Assembly: GCF_022458985.1 (NCBI RefSeq)
Contig: NC_061774.1
Coordinates: 17,632,197 to 17,696,196, forward strand
Reading direction: 5' to 3'
Source: Mugil cephalus
Taxonomy: Eukaryota; Chordata; Actinopteri; Mugiliformes; Mugilidae
DNA: 64,000 nucleotides
The translations under genes were made by a program, and so were the position numbers. This document shows, piece by piece, positions 1 through 11,040 of this stretch (positions are counted from its first letter, which is position 1; each line of letters begins with the position of its first letter). The notes beneath the pieces were generated by a model. That model did not search any database and had not been told where the DNA came from. It was given only the letters and a program-made list of their open reading frames with translations.

Positions 1-129
1 AAAAACATTGGAGAAAGTGTGAATGAAGAAAATGGAGAAAATGTAAACTGGGACAAGGACTGTAGTCAGAAAGACAAATTTCGGGCGTTGCTCGATGAAT
101 CTGTGCATGCAAATGCAAGTACCAGTTAA
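1..129 (+). other. Possible terminal coding exon of an upstream gene (unassigned)
   Basis: An open frame enters from the window edge and ends at a TAA at 127-129, giving about 42 residues rich in Asn, Glu and Lys. No family is recognised. A short stretch, WDKDCSQ, resembles YDENCTQ at the start of exon 4 of the cytokine gene at 1063-1860, so this could be the last exon of a further tandem cytokine copy. There is no splice acceptor directly in front of that motif, and the DNA similarity is weak. It may equally be noncoding. The upstream sequence lies outside the window, so the start cannot be judged. Confidence 0.2.
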
Positions 130-198
130 AGAGTTAATCCTGAACAGTCGTAGAGATTTTTATTTTTAGCGTCTCATCTTGTCATTTCTCCATTGCAG

Positions 199-330
199 TC
201 CGATTGTGTGGGGGTCTTCAAAAGAGAGCTGTTGAATGTTCTTGACAATGTTAAGATGGGTTCCGAAAAAGGAATGGATGCCCTCAAAAAACTCAGGTGG
301 AACTTAGACGCTCTGAAACCAAAGCAGCAA
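199..330 (+). pseudogene. Orphan duplicate of cytokine exon 3
   Basis: This 132-nt open segment starts after a TTGCAG acceptor and ends at a GTAAGA donor. It encodes 44 residues clearly homologous to exon 3 of the cytokine at 1521-1649 (SDCVG, LLNVL and GMDALKKL are shared). Both splice sites, phase 0 at both ends and the open frame are intact. One cysteine is lost: Gly-Cys in the main gene is Gly-Ser here. No matching exon 1 or 2 can be in view, and I see no exon 4 between 330 and the next gene's promoter. It could be the relic of a partly deleted tandem copy, or a working exon spliced from a promoter outside the window to the shared exon 4 at 1759. I list it as pseudogene only because no complete gene can be built. 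Confidence 0.6.
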
Positions 331-416
331 GTAAGAGTCCCAAAATCCTGATTCAGTAAGATCTATCTACTTGTGACTGCTGCATCAGTCATGGGCATGA
401 AGATCAGTTGTGACGT

Positions 417-503
417 GTTTTATATTTTTTATATTTATATTTTTCACATTTATATTTATATTTTTTATATTTTATTTATTTATATTTTTCACATTTATAT
501 TTA
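417..503. repeat. AT-rich tandem repeat (TTTATATTT-type)
   Basis: Imperfect tandem units of TTTATATTT and TTCACATTTATA occupy the space just after the orphan exon. The repeat begins only a few bases after the intron identity with the main gene breaks off (position 410), so it may mark a deletion or recombination point of the duplication. Confidence 0.7.
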
Positions 504-971
504 TCAAGGGGAATCCTGCACTTAATGTAAAGGAAAGTTCGGAAGCTCATATGATCAATAATTGTGTGATCCACGGCACACTGACCGTCTTATCAAGAGG
601 GTACAACCTATCCTAGAAAATGCATAGCTAATATTCATAGCTGTACTACACCACACCTTTACACAGATTCGTTGCAAGTTCAAACATGACACAGCAAAAG
701 AGACATTCAGATTAAATTAAAAACGTATTGAAACCGCTCACAGTGATATATTGACGTACTTGTGTTGTTAAATGCAAGCCCATTATCTCATCAAGTCTGT
801 AGTGGCACAGAATGTAGTAAAACAAGTTGTACCCTTCACACACAGCTAACCACGAATGTCAAGCTGCTTTCTAAGATGAGATCAATATGTTTAGACACAT
901 GATACAACCATATGAAAATGCAAACACATATGTGGTAGGAGTAGCACTTCCGTTTGTTCTCGGTCGTACAG

Positions 972-978
972 TATAAAA
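972..978 (+). promoter_or_regulatory. TATA box of the cytokine gene
   Basis: TATAAAA lies 85 bases upstream of the ATG at 1063, which would put transcription start near 1003 and leave a 5'UTR of about 60 nt. This spacing is usual for inducible short-chain cytokine genes. An ETS-like core (ACTTCCG) lies about 30 bases further upstream. The assignment rests on motif and position only. Confidence 0.6.
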
Positions 979-1062
979 AGAGGCTAGGCACTGATGACAT
1001 CTACGCTCACACCTACACCGAAGCAAAGAAGCTGCTGAGGAAGGAGACAACGCTGCGATACG

Positions 1063-1860
1063 ATGAAGTGTGTGCTTGTCTTGGTCGTGGTGAACCTCTG
1101 CTATGCCATGGGGTTATACGGAGAATTGAACAACGAGATGATAAAAAACCTGAAGACTCTACATAATTCCAAATGTACCATCACTGTGAGTACAGTCACT
1201 TGATACTTTCACACTTTATTTCATGTGACACTTGCAGCTGTGTGTTACAAAGTGCACTGGTGCATGTCTGCTACAGACACATCGCTCTCAGTGATGTTAT
1301 TAAACACCCTGTGCATGTTGCATTAAAGGGACGCACTGTGTTTCTCTGCCCCTCTAGTCAAACCCTGCCACACCACTGCGCGTGCCAGTGATAAATTCTA
1401 CTAAAAAAGTTGTAAGTATTGCTCTTCTTTACTACTCCGAACTATTCAGTGCATGGTGATACGTGCATTGTCATGTGTTTGTCATTAGCCTGACTAGGTC
1501 TTGTCATTTCTCCATTGCAGTCCGATTGTGTGGGGGCTTTCAAAATAGACCTGTTGAATGTTCTTAACAATGGTACGACGGGTTGCAAAAACGGAATGGA
1601 TGCCCTCAAAAAACTCAAGTGGAACTTAAAAGATGTACCAGAGCAGCAGGTAAGAGTCCCAAAATCCTGATTCAGTAAGATCTATCTACTTGTGACTGCT
1701 GCATCAGTCATGGGCATGAAGGTCAGTTTCAACCGATCCTCTTTTTGTCCTCTTTCAGTATGACGAGAATTGCACACAAGCAGTGGTATCGGAGAAATGC
1801 AAAAAATTCATTTTCAAGAAATACGAAACTTTCGTTCGGAAACTGAACAACCTTGGATGA
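1063..1860 (+). CDS. Short-chain four-helix cytokine, IL-4/13-like
   Basis: Secreted immune signalling protein of the IL-2/IL-4/IL-13 class, 135 residues. Exons are 1063-1185, 1358-1411, 1521-1649 and 1759-1860, all with GT/AG borders and all phase 0, as in mammalian IL4, IL13, IL5 and IL2. Exon 1 carries a hydrophobic signal peptide (roughly residues 1-15) and helix A. Exon 3 has the spacing C-x17-C (C62 and C80), resembling IL-13 exon 3, and exon 4 is a basic amphipathic final helix with two more cysteines. One N-glycosylation site (NST) is in exon 2 and others (NGT, NCT) are in exons 3 and 4. The start is the first ATG after the TATA box that gives a signal peptide. Family membership at four-helix level is firm; IL-4/13 rather than IL-2/21/5 is inferred from exon 3 and overall size. 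Human IL4 and IL13 lie on 5q31, far from DRD1, so the linkage here would reflect fish rearrangement. Confidence 0.75.
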
Positions 1861-2028
1861 ACATTAAAGCCTATTGTCAGCAGGGAAGCTGCGAGCGTTA
1901 CCTTCTAAGTGTTACCTGCAATTTCAAAGCTTGAAATGAGAAAAGAGATGTGACCTGTGAATGTGTTAGACATGAGATTTTAAAAGTTTTATTTTTTTTT
2001 TATGTTCAGATTTACAATTGTCCCAAAA

Positions 2029-2210
2029 TGGTATTTATTTAATGTTATTTATGCTATTTATTTCATATTTTGGTATTTATTTATTTTTGTATTATCACAC
2101 AATGTTTTCTACTTAAATTATTTACTATGCCAATGAGATGATATGTAATATTCACCATGTGAACAACTATTATCATCTCAAATGAGTGTGAGATGCTGCT
2201 TTCAAATAAA
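2029..2210 (+). promoter_or_regulatory. AU-rich instability elements and poly(A) signal of the cytokine 3'UTR
   Basis: Between about 2029 and 2090 there is a cluster of ATTTA pentamers, several overlapping as ATTTATTTA. This is the classical class of AU-rich element that makes cytokine mRNAs short-lived. A canonical AATAAA lies at 2205-2210, about 345 nt after the stop codon. Together they support a real, transiently expressed cytokine transcript ending near 2230. Confidence 0.7.
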
Positions 2211-2230
2211 TCACCTACTTTCATAATTTG

Positions 2231-3110
2231 TTCTCGCTGAGTTTTATTTTATTAGAAAATCCATTTCTTTATAAATTCGTTACGATTCCCAAAGAGAGAC
2301 GTGTCGACACCGAAGTGCTTCTGTTGTTATTGCACCGTGACGGCGCTGCAGCCGGCTACACGTCGAGTTCACTGCAGGGTTTTCGCGATGACGAACTCAT
2401 GACATATCGCACAACACGTAAACCACCTTATACGAGCATAAATATAAGTCTGGTGGGAGGAGGAGGAAGCGTTGGAGGAGGAGAGGACAAAGTGGGAAGT
2501 CTTGAAGTTCCCCACCTACTGTTTGACCCCTATCTTATGTTAAAGCATGACAGAAGGGATTTTACAGGCAATGAAAACACAAATAAACAGCTCCGGTTGC
2601 AGTGTTTGTCAGTGCTACAGTGACTCAGTGTCTCTTCATATCCCTATCTGTTGTACCCATCTGGAAAGCAGCCAATCAAAAAAAATAAAAAATAAACATA
2701 TATGGACTTGCATGAACTTGCAGACCTGTTAGTTCTTGGCACTTGCAGGCCGCATGACAGTTGCATACATAAAACCGTCCATTCACACGTACACTTACAC
2801 AAACATGTGACTGTGCGCGGCTCCTAGGCAGCCTGTTTTTGCTCTCAGTCACCTTACTCCCGGTACTTGTGCTGCTTGTGGGAGGCCGGCTACCTGTTAA
2901 CCCCCATCAAAGCAAAAACCCCTCTTTTTTGTGTGTGTGAATTTACTGCAGCTACACGAAGGATCCGGTGAGGTAAAGCTGAATCAGCTCAGTTGTACCT
3001 AGACAGCATGTGGTGACTGACAGAAAGAGAAGCACATCATATCCCCTTTTAAGTGTCACGCTGTGTGGAGAGCAAATTACTATGCGGTTCATTGCATGTG
3101 AGAATAGCTA
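2231..3110. other. Intergenic, no gene seen
   Basis: Between the cytokine poly(A) signal and the Tc1-like relic I see no coding exon, RNA gene or clear repeat. The longest open frame, at 2228-2623, has no recognisable domain and codes through low-complexity Gly-rich sequence. Confidence 0.5.
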
Positions 3111-4190
3111 CAGTCAGGTCCATATATATTTGGACAGTGACTCGAGTTTTGTTATTTTAGCTGTTCATCAAAACATGTTCAAGATACGGTAATATAATCA
3201 ATACGACTCTCCGCTGTTATCTGATGGTATTCACATCTAAACTGGAGGAAGTGGCTTAGAAATTGCAGCTATTTAATATGTAGCCACTTCTTTTTCAAGG
3301 GACCAAAAGGATCTGGACAGTTGATTCAAAAGCCATTTCATGGGCTGCACGGGCTATTCCCTCATTAATCTTTCATCGTTTAAGTAGGTAAAAGATCTGG
3401 AGTTGAGTCCAGGTGTGGCATTTGCTTTTTTAGAAAATGTTAGTGCTAACCCAGAAAGTGGCCAAGAAAGAGCAGCAGACCCTCCTTAGGTTGAACAAAA
3501 AGAAGAAATCCATCAGAAGGACAGTGGTCAAATCAGGAGTGGTCGAACCAACAGTTTGGTACCTTGGGGAAACACTGATGACCTCAGGAACTCAAAAAAG
3601 TCTGTGTGGTCAAGGAAGACAAAAGTGGTGGATGATCGTAGAACCCTTTCCACCGTGAAGAAAAACCCCTTCACAACATCCACTCAAGTGAGGAACCACT
3701 GCAGGAAGTAGTAGGTGTATCAGCATCTGAGTCTACCGTATAGAGAAGATTTCATGAGAGCAAATACAGACGGTTTATCACAAGATACAAACCATTAATC
3801 AGCCTAAAAAATACAAAGATTAGACTTTGCCAAAAAAACAAAAAAATCAACAAAACAAAAAACTATTCTGAATAAGCCAGCCCAGGTTTAGGACAGCATT
3901 CTTTGGACAGATGAAACTAAGATCAACCTGTAAAACATGATGGACACAATGTGATGACACGAGCATGTAAGGGCTTCTAATGGCACTGGGGCAGTAGTGT
4001 TTATTGGTGATGGGACAGAAGACAGAACTAGCCAAATAAATTCTTAAAGAATTCTGAAGCATATTGGGATATAATTTCTGCTCAGATCGAGCATGCATTT
4101 GACAAAACTTAGGGCACGAGGACTAACAACCTAGCAACACAGGAAAGCAGCTGCAGCGCAGGCCTGGCAAAGCATCACAAAGGGGTGAAA
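3111..4190 (+). mobile_element. Degenerate Tc1/mariner-superfamily transposon
   Basis: The left end, CAGTCAGGTCCATATATA from 3111, directly follows a TA dinucleotide and is typical of a teleost Tc1-like family. The body reads as a broken transposase on the + strand. At about 3890-3930 a frame encodes ILWTDETKINL, containing the second catalytic Asp of the DDE/DDD transposases. At about 4085-4190 sequence resembling the C-terminal region (EHAF..., then a Gln/Ala-rich stretch and KAWQSITK-like residues) follows. Many stops and frameshifts separate these blocks, so the element is dead. The right inverted repeat is not recognisable; the end given is where similarity fades. Confidence 0.75.
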
Positions 4191-6151
4191 TGTCTTTAAA
4201 CTGAAGTGAGACACGAGTTGAGAAGAGCAGTAGTCACACCTCTGAACACAGAAAACCAGCAGAGAAGGAGGCAGGTGGTGAGTCAAACTCTGAAATAGGC
4301 CAAAGGTTCACTTCAGCTTGACTGCCCATCCAGAATATGAGGGCACGTTTAAACAGTCTCTAAAGTTAGTAACTAAAAAAATATAAATATATAAGCTTTC
4401 AGAATAATTTATAGCTGTGGGATATGGATTAAAGATAATCAAAGGGAACAAGGGATGAAAGACAAAACATAGCTGTTATTTTCTGAATGTCAACTCCCTT
4501 TTCGACATCCAGTGGAGTGGATGTTTGTGAAGGAAACAAGTATAAGCTGTTTCTTTTCCTCCTGTCAGAAGTAATTACATCACTGTAAGGTGACAGCTGG
4601 CATATCACAATTGTCTCTGCATCCCATGATGCTCTGCAGGAAAGATGCCAGATTGAACGGAATAGCCAGGGCTGCTCTGGCATCAGACAGAGCAGACTGT
4701 ATTATTACACGGGCCTAGAATAGGTTTTCTTAAAATCTCAATTTCATTCTGTAAAATCCCTCCTCACTATTATCTGTTACATTCTCAACTATTGTTTCAG
4801 AGAAATGAAACCCTTTCACCATTAGGTGGCATCAACAGCCCACTGCATCGGAGTGTTTGGTCCTCGTCCCGATTTTGTTTTATTTTTATTCATCCACACC
4901 AAAGAGCAGATTTTATTTATTTATTTATTTATTTATTAGACTAAATTAAGTTAAAGTGCTCTCAGTAGCAGCTGGGGTAATTTTATGGTGCGGACCATAA
5001 TATTCATAACCTTTAATGTCCGCTTCAAGGACCGCAGTCAGGACAAGTCCGGACTTTTACCTGTTGTTATCATACAGCATCATACCGAGATAGGTCGCCA
5101 TCGGGCCACCGTCGCACGCTTCCCTGCTGACTTCTCTTGAATTACATCGGCCTGAATGGGACAGCGTCAGAGCGCCGGTGTGAAAGTGAGCCGGCGGTCT
5201 TCAGGATTTGGCCGCAGACGCGCACTGTGGCTGCAAGAGGACGCAGCCACGGCGCCGATGGCTGAGTGACATTTGAATCCAGTGGTGGTGTTATTATTTA
5301 TTCAGAGCAGTAGTCAACGACGTGGCGTCAGTTGAGGATATAATCGGATTGTTTGAGGATTGTTGATTTTTTTTTTTTTTTCTATACATGGAGACCGGGT
5401 GCCCTTTGGATGGACTTTGCACTGTTAAGTTCGAACGGAAGCGATGGGGAGATTGATTTTGTGTTATGCCAAGACACAGCTGACTGCATCCCTGTGAGTA
5501 ATAAGAGAATATGATGACATACTTTAATAAAGATTTGGGGTTTGTGCGTAGGATGGCATGACTCTTGATTAGAGTCATGTCTTGAAGATTACAGTTAGCT
5601 CAGTGGAAAGTCCTGCCCAGTTTTAGATTTTCAACCTGATCGTTGCCCATAAAATGGCAATAAATAAATCAGTCTATAAATAACATATATGTTTAAGATA
5701 TATAATAACAAATATGACAGAATTGAGAAACGATAAATAATAATACTGTTCTTTTAAACAATGTTGTATTTTTAGGTTAACTACTATTGATTACATCAAA
5801 TATATACAGTTTATCCAGGGTTTAATTCATTTCTTTAATCCACAGGGATGCTGGTGAGTTCAACAAGCAGACAAATTCCTGAAACGAGTGGGACTAAAAC
5901 AGAGCAGATTCAAGAGGCTCAAATATCGCTGATGAATTAAGTTGCCACCATCTCTTCATAAGTAGGGCTCAAATTATGTCGAATCTAATCTACAGAGGGC
6001 GGAGGCGAATGTCCGGCCCCCAAGAGCGACTGCCTCAAACATCTCATCCTCCGTCGTTTACCACAATGAGGAAGATTTTCCTAGATTTTAATCTAGTGGA
6101 CAAAATGTAGCAGGATGACTTAGACACTGCCCAACCAACGCGTGTTCAGGG
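4191..6151. other. Upstream region of drd1, with (TTTA)n and possible 5'UTR exon
   Basis: No coding gene is seen. A (TTTA)n run is at 4911-4938. From about 5040 to 5240 the sequence is relatively GC- and CpG-rich, a plausible promoter zone. A good donor (CTGTGAGTAA near 5491) and an acceptor (AATCCACAGGGATG near 5845) could frame an intron in the drd1 5'UTR, as mammalian DRD1 also has a 5'UTR intron. That join is an inference. Confidence 0.35.
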
Positions 6152-7270
6152 ATGGATCTCGTGAACTTTACGACCGTCATCGACAACGGGTTTTTGGACG
6201 AGGCCCCGTCGAGCCGGGTCCTAACCGGCTGCTTCCTCTCCCTGCTCATCCTCACCACCCTGCTGGGAAACACGTTAGTTTGTGCAGCCGTCACCAAGTT
6301 CCGACACCTGCGCTCCAAGGTGACCAACTTCTTTGTCATCTCGCTGGCCGTGTCCGACCTCTTGGTGGCCGTCCTGGTGATGCCGTGGAAGGCGGTGACG
6401 GAGATCGTCGGCTTCTGGCCCTTTGGCTCCTTTTGTGACACCTGGGTGGCTTTTGACATCATGTGCTCCACGGCGTCCATTTTGAACCTTTGCGTCATAA
6501 GCCTGGACCGCTACTGGGCCATCTCCAGCCCCTTTCGCTACGAGAGGAAGATGACGCCGAGAATGGCCTGTGTGATGATCAGCGTGGCCTGGACGTTGTC
6601 GGTCCTTATTTCCTTCATCCCTGTGCAGCTCAACTGGCATAAGGCCCAAACTAAATCCTACAGCTCTCTCCCCGCGTCCTCTGCATATCGGGGATCGAAC
6701 GAAACCACCTACCGCAGCCCAGAGAATTGCGACTCGAGCCTGAACAGGACCTACGCCATCTCCACCTCTCTCATAAGCTTTTACATTCCCGTGGCCATCA
6801 TGGTGGCCACCTACACCCAGATCTACCGCATTGCCCACAGACAAATCAGGAGGATATCCGCACTGGAGCGGGCGGCCGAAAGCGCCAAGAACAGGCACGA
6901 CAGCATGGGCGGAGGCTCCAGTATCGCCGAGTCCGAGAGCTCTTTCAAAATGACATTCAAGAGGGAGACAAAGGTGCTGAAGACGCTGTCGGTGATAATG
7001 GGGGTGTTCGTGTGCTGCTGGCTCCCATTTTTCATCCTCAACTGCATGGTGCCCTTCTGCGAGCGGTCGAGCGGAGGGGAGGCTTTCCCCTGCATCAGCC
7101 CCACCACTTTTGACGTGTTCGTGTGGTTCGGCTGGGCTAATTCCTCCCTCAACCCCATCATCTATGCCTTCAATGCAGATTTCCGCAAGGCCTTCTCCAT
7201 CCTGCTGGGCTGCCACAGACTGCATCCAGGAGGCCACAACATAGAGACGGCCAGTCTAAACAAAAAATGA
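6152..7270 (+). CDS. drd1: Dopamine D1 receptor, short-tailed form
   Basis: Seven-transmembrane receptor that couples dopamine to Gs and adenylyl cyclase in neurons. The 372-residue product is a single uninterrupted exon, as in all D1-class genes. Landmarks: N-terminal glycosylation site NFT at 5-7; amine-binding D102 in TM3; DRY at 119-121; the ECL disulfide pair C95 and C193; TM5 serines near 203-209; CCWLPFF at 288-294 in TM6; NPIIY at 334-338; palmitoylation cysteine C354 in LLGC. Identity to human D1 is very high through TM1-TM7. Intracellular loop 3 is long, of D1 rather than D2 type. The tail after C354 is only 18 residues, against roughly 95 in human D1, and no homologous tail follows the TGA. 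The extracellular loop 2 region (residues 166-192) is the most divergent part. Teleosts keep two D1 paralogues; which of them this is cannot be settled here. Confidence 0.95.
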   Translation: MDLVNFTTVIDNGFLDEAPSSRVLTGCFLSLLILTTLLGNTLVCAAVTKFRHLRSKVTNFFVISLAVSDLLVAVLVMPWKAVTEIVGFWPFGSFCDTWVAFDIMCSTASILNLCVISLDRYWAISSPFRYERKMTPRMACVMISVAWTLSVLISFIPVQLNWHKAQTKSYSSLPASSAYRGSNETTYRSPENCDSSLNRTYAISTSLISFYIPVAIMVATYTQIYRIAHRQIRRISALERAAESAKNRHDSMGGGSSIAESESSFKMTFKRETKVLKTLSVIMGVFVCCWLPFFILNCMVPFCERSSGGEAFPCISPTTFDVFVWFGWANSSLNPIIYAFNADFRKAFSILLGCHRLHPGGHNIETASLNKK

Positions 7271-9344
7271 GTCATGACTCTCTCACAGCACTGACTCATC
7301 TCTTAATTCTTAGAGTCCAAGAGTTCCTGCTGCAGCCGGTCTGGTCGACTTCAAATGAGGACGCCGCTCTCCGCGCTAACCCCCGTATGTGTTCCCATGT
7401 CTGAATGAGGTGACTGGGCTGCCTTCGTGCAGACTGTTTTGCTGTGATCACACAGGTCTCTGTACTGTCTTCAGATGGGAGAAGCTCCAGAATGATGAGA
7501 GGGGGATTTGGGATAGAGATAAAGACTCTTGGCTGTTGTGCCAGGGATCTGGGAGTGCAGCAGTGCTGACACGCTCCTGGAATAGATAATCCCATGACTG
7601 GGCAGAGCACACTCTAATGCTGTCAGACACCGCTCTCTTTGGTGGCGTCACACACGTACACAGAAACAAACAGTGTCAAAACGCGATCGTCCAAATACAG
7701 TGCAGCGTGCACGCTACAAGAAATTACATGACAGCGCACAGAAACACTGTTACTCATTGCATTAAGACCCTTGCTCTGCGAGGACACCCGCGATAAAGCT
7801 TCAAACCAAATCATGCACATGCACAGGTAAAGATACACCCACAAGTGACTTAATATTACAACTAGAACCAAAAGAGTTTTCATTAAATGTCAGTGTGCTT
7901 TAAAATAAGGCCCAGAGAAGTTATTAACATCCCTGACAGCAGGCAGGCATAAAAAAAAAAAAAATTGCAGGCTGCCTCGTGGAAGATACGAGCCCAGGTA
8001 TTTATAACACCCAAATGTCACATTATTAGAACTGTGAACTAAATTTACTCACCTCAAAAATGATTTGTTCACAGCTTGAAGGTGTCCATTCTACAGACGA
8101 GTGTCTCGTATTACCTGTGCGTGCATTATAAACAACAGCTGATGACCTCTTTTTTTTTCTTCTTCTTTTTTTTTGGAAAAATGCAGTGTCCCAAACAAAG
8201 GTTTTACTTGACGTGTTTACAACCTCACCTGTAAAAGACTGAACCATGTTGGAATTTTACTTCCTGTTTGAAGTGAATTATTCAAGGATCAGCTTAGTTT
8301 ACATCAACGTGGGTCTTATTCTTATAGGTTTGGCCGTGGTGGGAGATTTACACCGTTCAGTTTCCCAGTGATTCTTCGATGAAATACAACAGGGCATGAA
8401 ACTCAAGCTGCCAGATGATCAGAGAGGCTGTAAACCAGCCCTCAGTCTGGAAACGTATATTGTTGAAGTCACCTTACTTGGAGGCATACCTCAGAGTGAG
8501 CATACATATAACGTGACTACAAAGCGAACGCCGTGGCTCGAATGCAGCTCTGTCAAATCCTGAGAAACAAAGCAAAAAAAAGTAATTTGCTTGTGCAGCC
8601 TATTGTGGTTCTGTTTATTCGATTTACTCAAAGTGAGAGGAACAGCTTTGCTGTTATGTGTAATTTTTCAAAAACAAATGGCTTCCTCAAGTCATAGTTT
8701 CATGCACTTTATGTGACAACAATACAACAATAATCTAGTTTACTGAGCACTGCAAGACATGCAGTGGATTAGACGGGCAGTGGAATTTGTGAATGTTAAA
8801 AAAAAAAAAACAACTTTAATTCCAAGCAAATCATTCCAGATCGGACGATTTCCTAAGTTTGAATGTAGTTTGTATTTCTGTTAAACAGGGATATCCTCAG
8901 TGCACATAACGACGAAGGTACAATACATATGAAAGCGGAGTGTGTGAACCGTGTGACTAATGTTTACAGTGGAATAATTTTTTTTTTTACAGCTTTTCTC
9001 GCACGTCAGGTGACTAAATTGGAGACTTTTTTTTTCTTTTGTTTTGATTGTATCTGCTTGTATTTCTTGTCTGATGTATGGTTAATAATGTCACTGTGTC
9101 ATCTCCAGTCAGAAAGAAAACAAAGGGTTCTGCATTTTGGAAAGTGGGTCATTAACTCTCTGCAGCCCTACCGAAGCACACATTAAGAACATAATGTGTA
9201 GCAAGTCATGAAATAGTCTCAACTATTGTTTTTACACTTCAAATTACAACACAATTAGTAAATTAAAATCTTCAGAGGTCCCGATGATCTTTCTTTTTTA
9301 CTTTTGGATGAAGCCAGTTAGCGTCATTACTTGTGATCAGTATG

Positions 9345-9373
9345 AAGCTAAGCTAAGCTAAGCTAAGCTAAGC
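9345..9373. repeat. (AGCTA)n pentanucleotide repeat
   Basis: About six copies of AGCTA in tandem. Teleost genomes carry a common repeat that includes a TTAGCTTAGCTTAGC stretch, and the preceding bases (CCAGTTAGCG) also fit such an origin, so this may be the remnant of an interspersed element rather than a simple slippage repeat. Confidence 0.7.
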
Positions 9374-10434
9374 ATCTCTCAATTTCATACGGTATTTAAT
9401 GGACAAAACTATGACAATAAGACCCAGGAATTATCCACTAAAGAGAAGCGTTGCATAGTGGATTAGAACGAACAGCAGTGCAGTGCTCTCATCAACATTT
9501 ACCTCCACGTTGGTCAGCTGTAACGACAGAACTTGTAGCTGTGTGTAAATTGTTGTTCGTAGGTCTGACCGTTGCATACGTGTTGTTATGTTACGTCCAC
9601 AGCAGTAGAACCCATCAGAAGAAAAAAGTTGTGCAGTGTCTGCTTCAGCCGTGTGGAAATATCTCAACGGACAGGTTAATAAACGTGTGTTTGTCCAGTT
9701 TGATGAAATCCGCTGTGTGGTGTGTACGTGCGACCGGCTGCACAGCTTTGACCTCCACACATCAAACTTCCCGGAGCCAATTTCACACCACCGTCCAAAG
9801 GGGGAACTCACCAAATGGGACCAGCTGTGTTTCACAACCAGAAACTCATGCGTCCGTTCCGTCTGGTGATGTTAGCAAAGTGAAGCGTCTGATCCTGAGC
9901 GGTGAACAGGCTGGAAAAATACTGTTTTTTTTTTTCAGTAACTGCATTAAAGCTATTTGTTTCTCCATCTTCTCAATGTTAAGATAATCCTTTAATGAAT
10001 TCTGGGAACACCTTTGTCGCCTCTGTCACCAAGGAGCTGAAAATAAATGACAGTTTTCAGCGCTTCAGTAAATTTTTACATAAAGGATGCACCTGTCACA
10101 AGAACGTGCACGCCCTAATCGGTTCAGATGCTTAAGCAGGGAAGAGGGCCACTGAGGCAGTTGATGTAAGCGGAGCACAGCAGCTACAAGGACATGTGAT
10201 GGATTTTATGTGGTAAGACCGAGTTAAACATTTATTCTCGTATTAATCTTCTGTAGCTTAAACGATAAATCAACCTCTAACTCGGTTTGTCAAGAAGTCT
10301 CGTTCATTGATGGTCTTCTCTTACCGTGAAAGATGGAATTTTAATATTTTTAGTGTGAAACAATTGCGTCGTCTTGTCAGATGAGCATTTTAATCAGTCT
10401 TAAGAGTCTCATTAAGCAGCAAGTCTCAAAGGAT

Positions 10435-10437
<3 letters not shown>

Positions 10438-10467
<30 letters not shown>
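10438..10467. repeat. Poly-T tract (30 T)
   Basis: Thirty consecutive T bases. It may be the poly(A) tail of an old minus-strand retroposed sequence, but no recognisable retroposed body adjoins it. Confidence 0.9.
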
Positions 10468-10468
<1 letters not shown>

Positions 10469-11040
10469 TTACACCCACATTAAGTTTGTGCTCTTTGGAA
10501 ATGTGAAAAGCTGCAAGTGCCGTAGCCTTTCTCTTTCTCTCAGACACACGCAAAATGCCGGGTTGTCCTTTAAAGTCCGCTCTCCCTGGGCCCTGGACTG
10601 TCCTTGCCTCTGTGAAACCTCCTCAAGCGTGCCACGGGAAGGGAACAGCAATTAATTTGACTGACATCATTCAGAGTGATGGCTGAGGTGGCGACAAGGC
10701 GGGGTGCGCGCTGGCGTGCGCGCGTTCGGGCGAATGTGCGCGCGGAGCAGCGCTGCGTTACTATCACCTGCTCCGGCGTCCAATCCACAGTCCTTGCAAT
10801 GTCAGTGGCACTCTTTAAAACAGACAATTTGTCGTCCTCCTCCTCCTCCCCCTCCTCCACCTCCTCCCCCCAGTGAGGAGCTTGTGAGATTCTCAAAGCG
10901 ATACCGTCTTTAGATTGGCACATCAGAAAAAGGGATGCTAGATGTGACAACTTCAGATGATGCTAATGACTGGCCCTGGGGAAATGATTTACTGAGACAG
11001 GGACGGAGAAAGAGAGGGGCAAAGGAGACAGACAGAGTCT

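Noticed and set aside
2228-2623. 131-codon frame after the cytokine gene
   Set aside because: No domain, begins in the cytokine poly(A) region and runs through a GGAGGA simple repeat.
5588-5625. GTTAGCTCAGTGG stretch resembling a tRNA D-arm/A-box
   Set aside because: No B-box (GTTCGAATC-like) or cloverleaf could be formed nearby, so neither a tRNA gene nor a tRNA-derived SINE is supported.
6275-7237. 320-codon open frame on the minus strand
   Set aside because: It is antisense to drd1, which is a certain gene; the frame is open because of the GC-rich codon use of drd1 and shows no domain.
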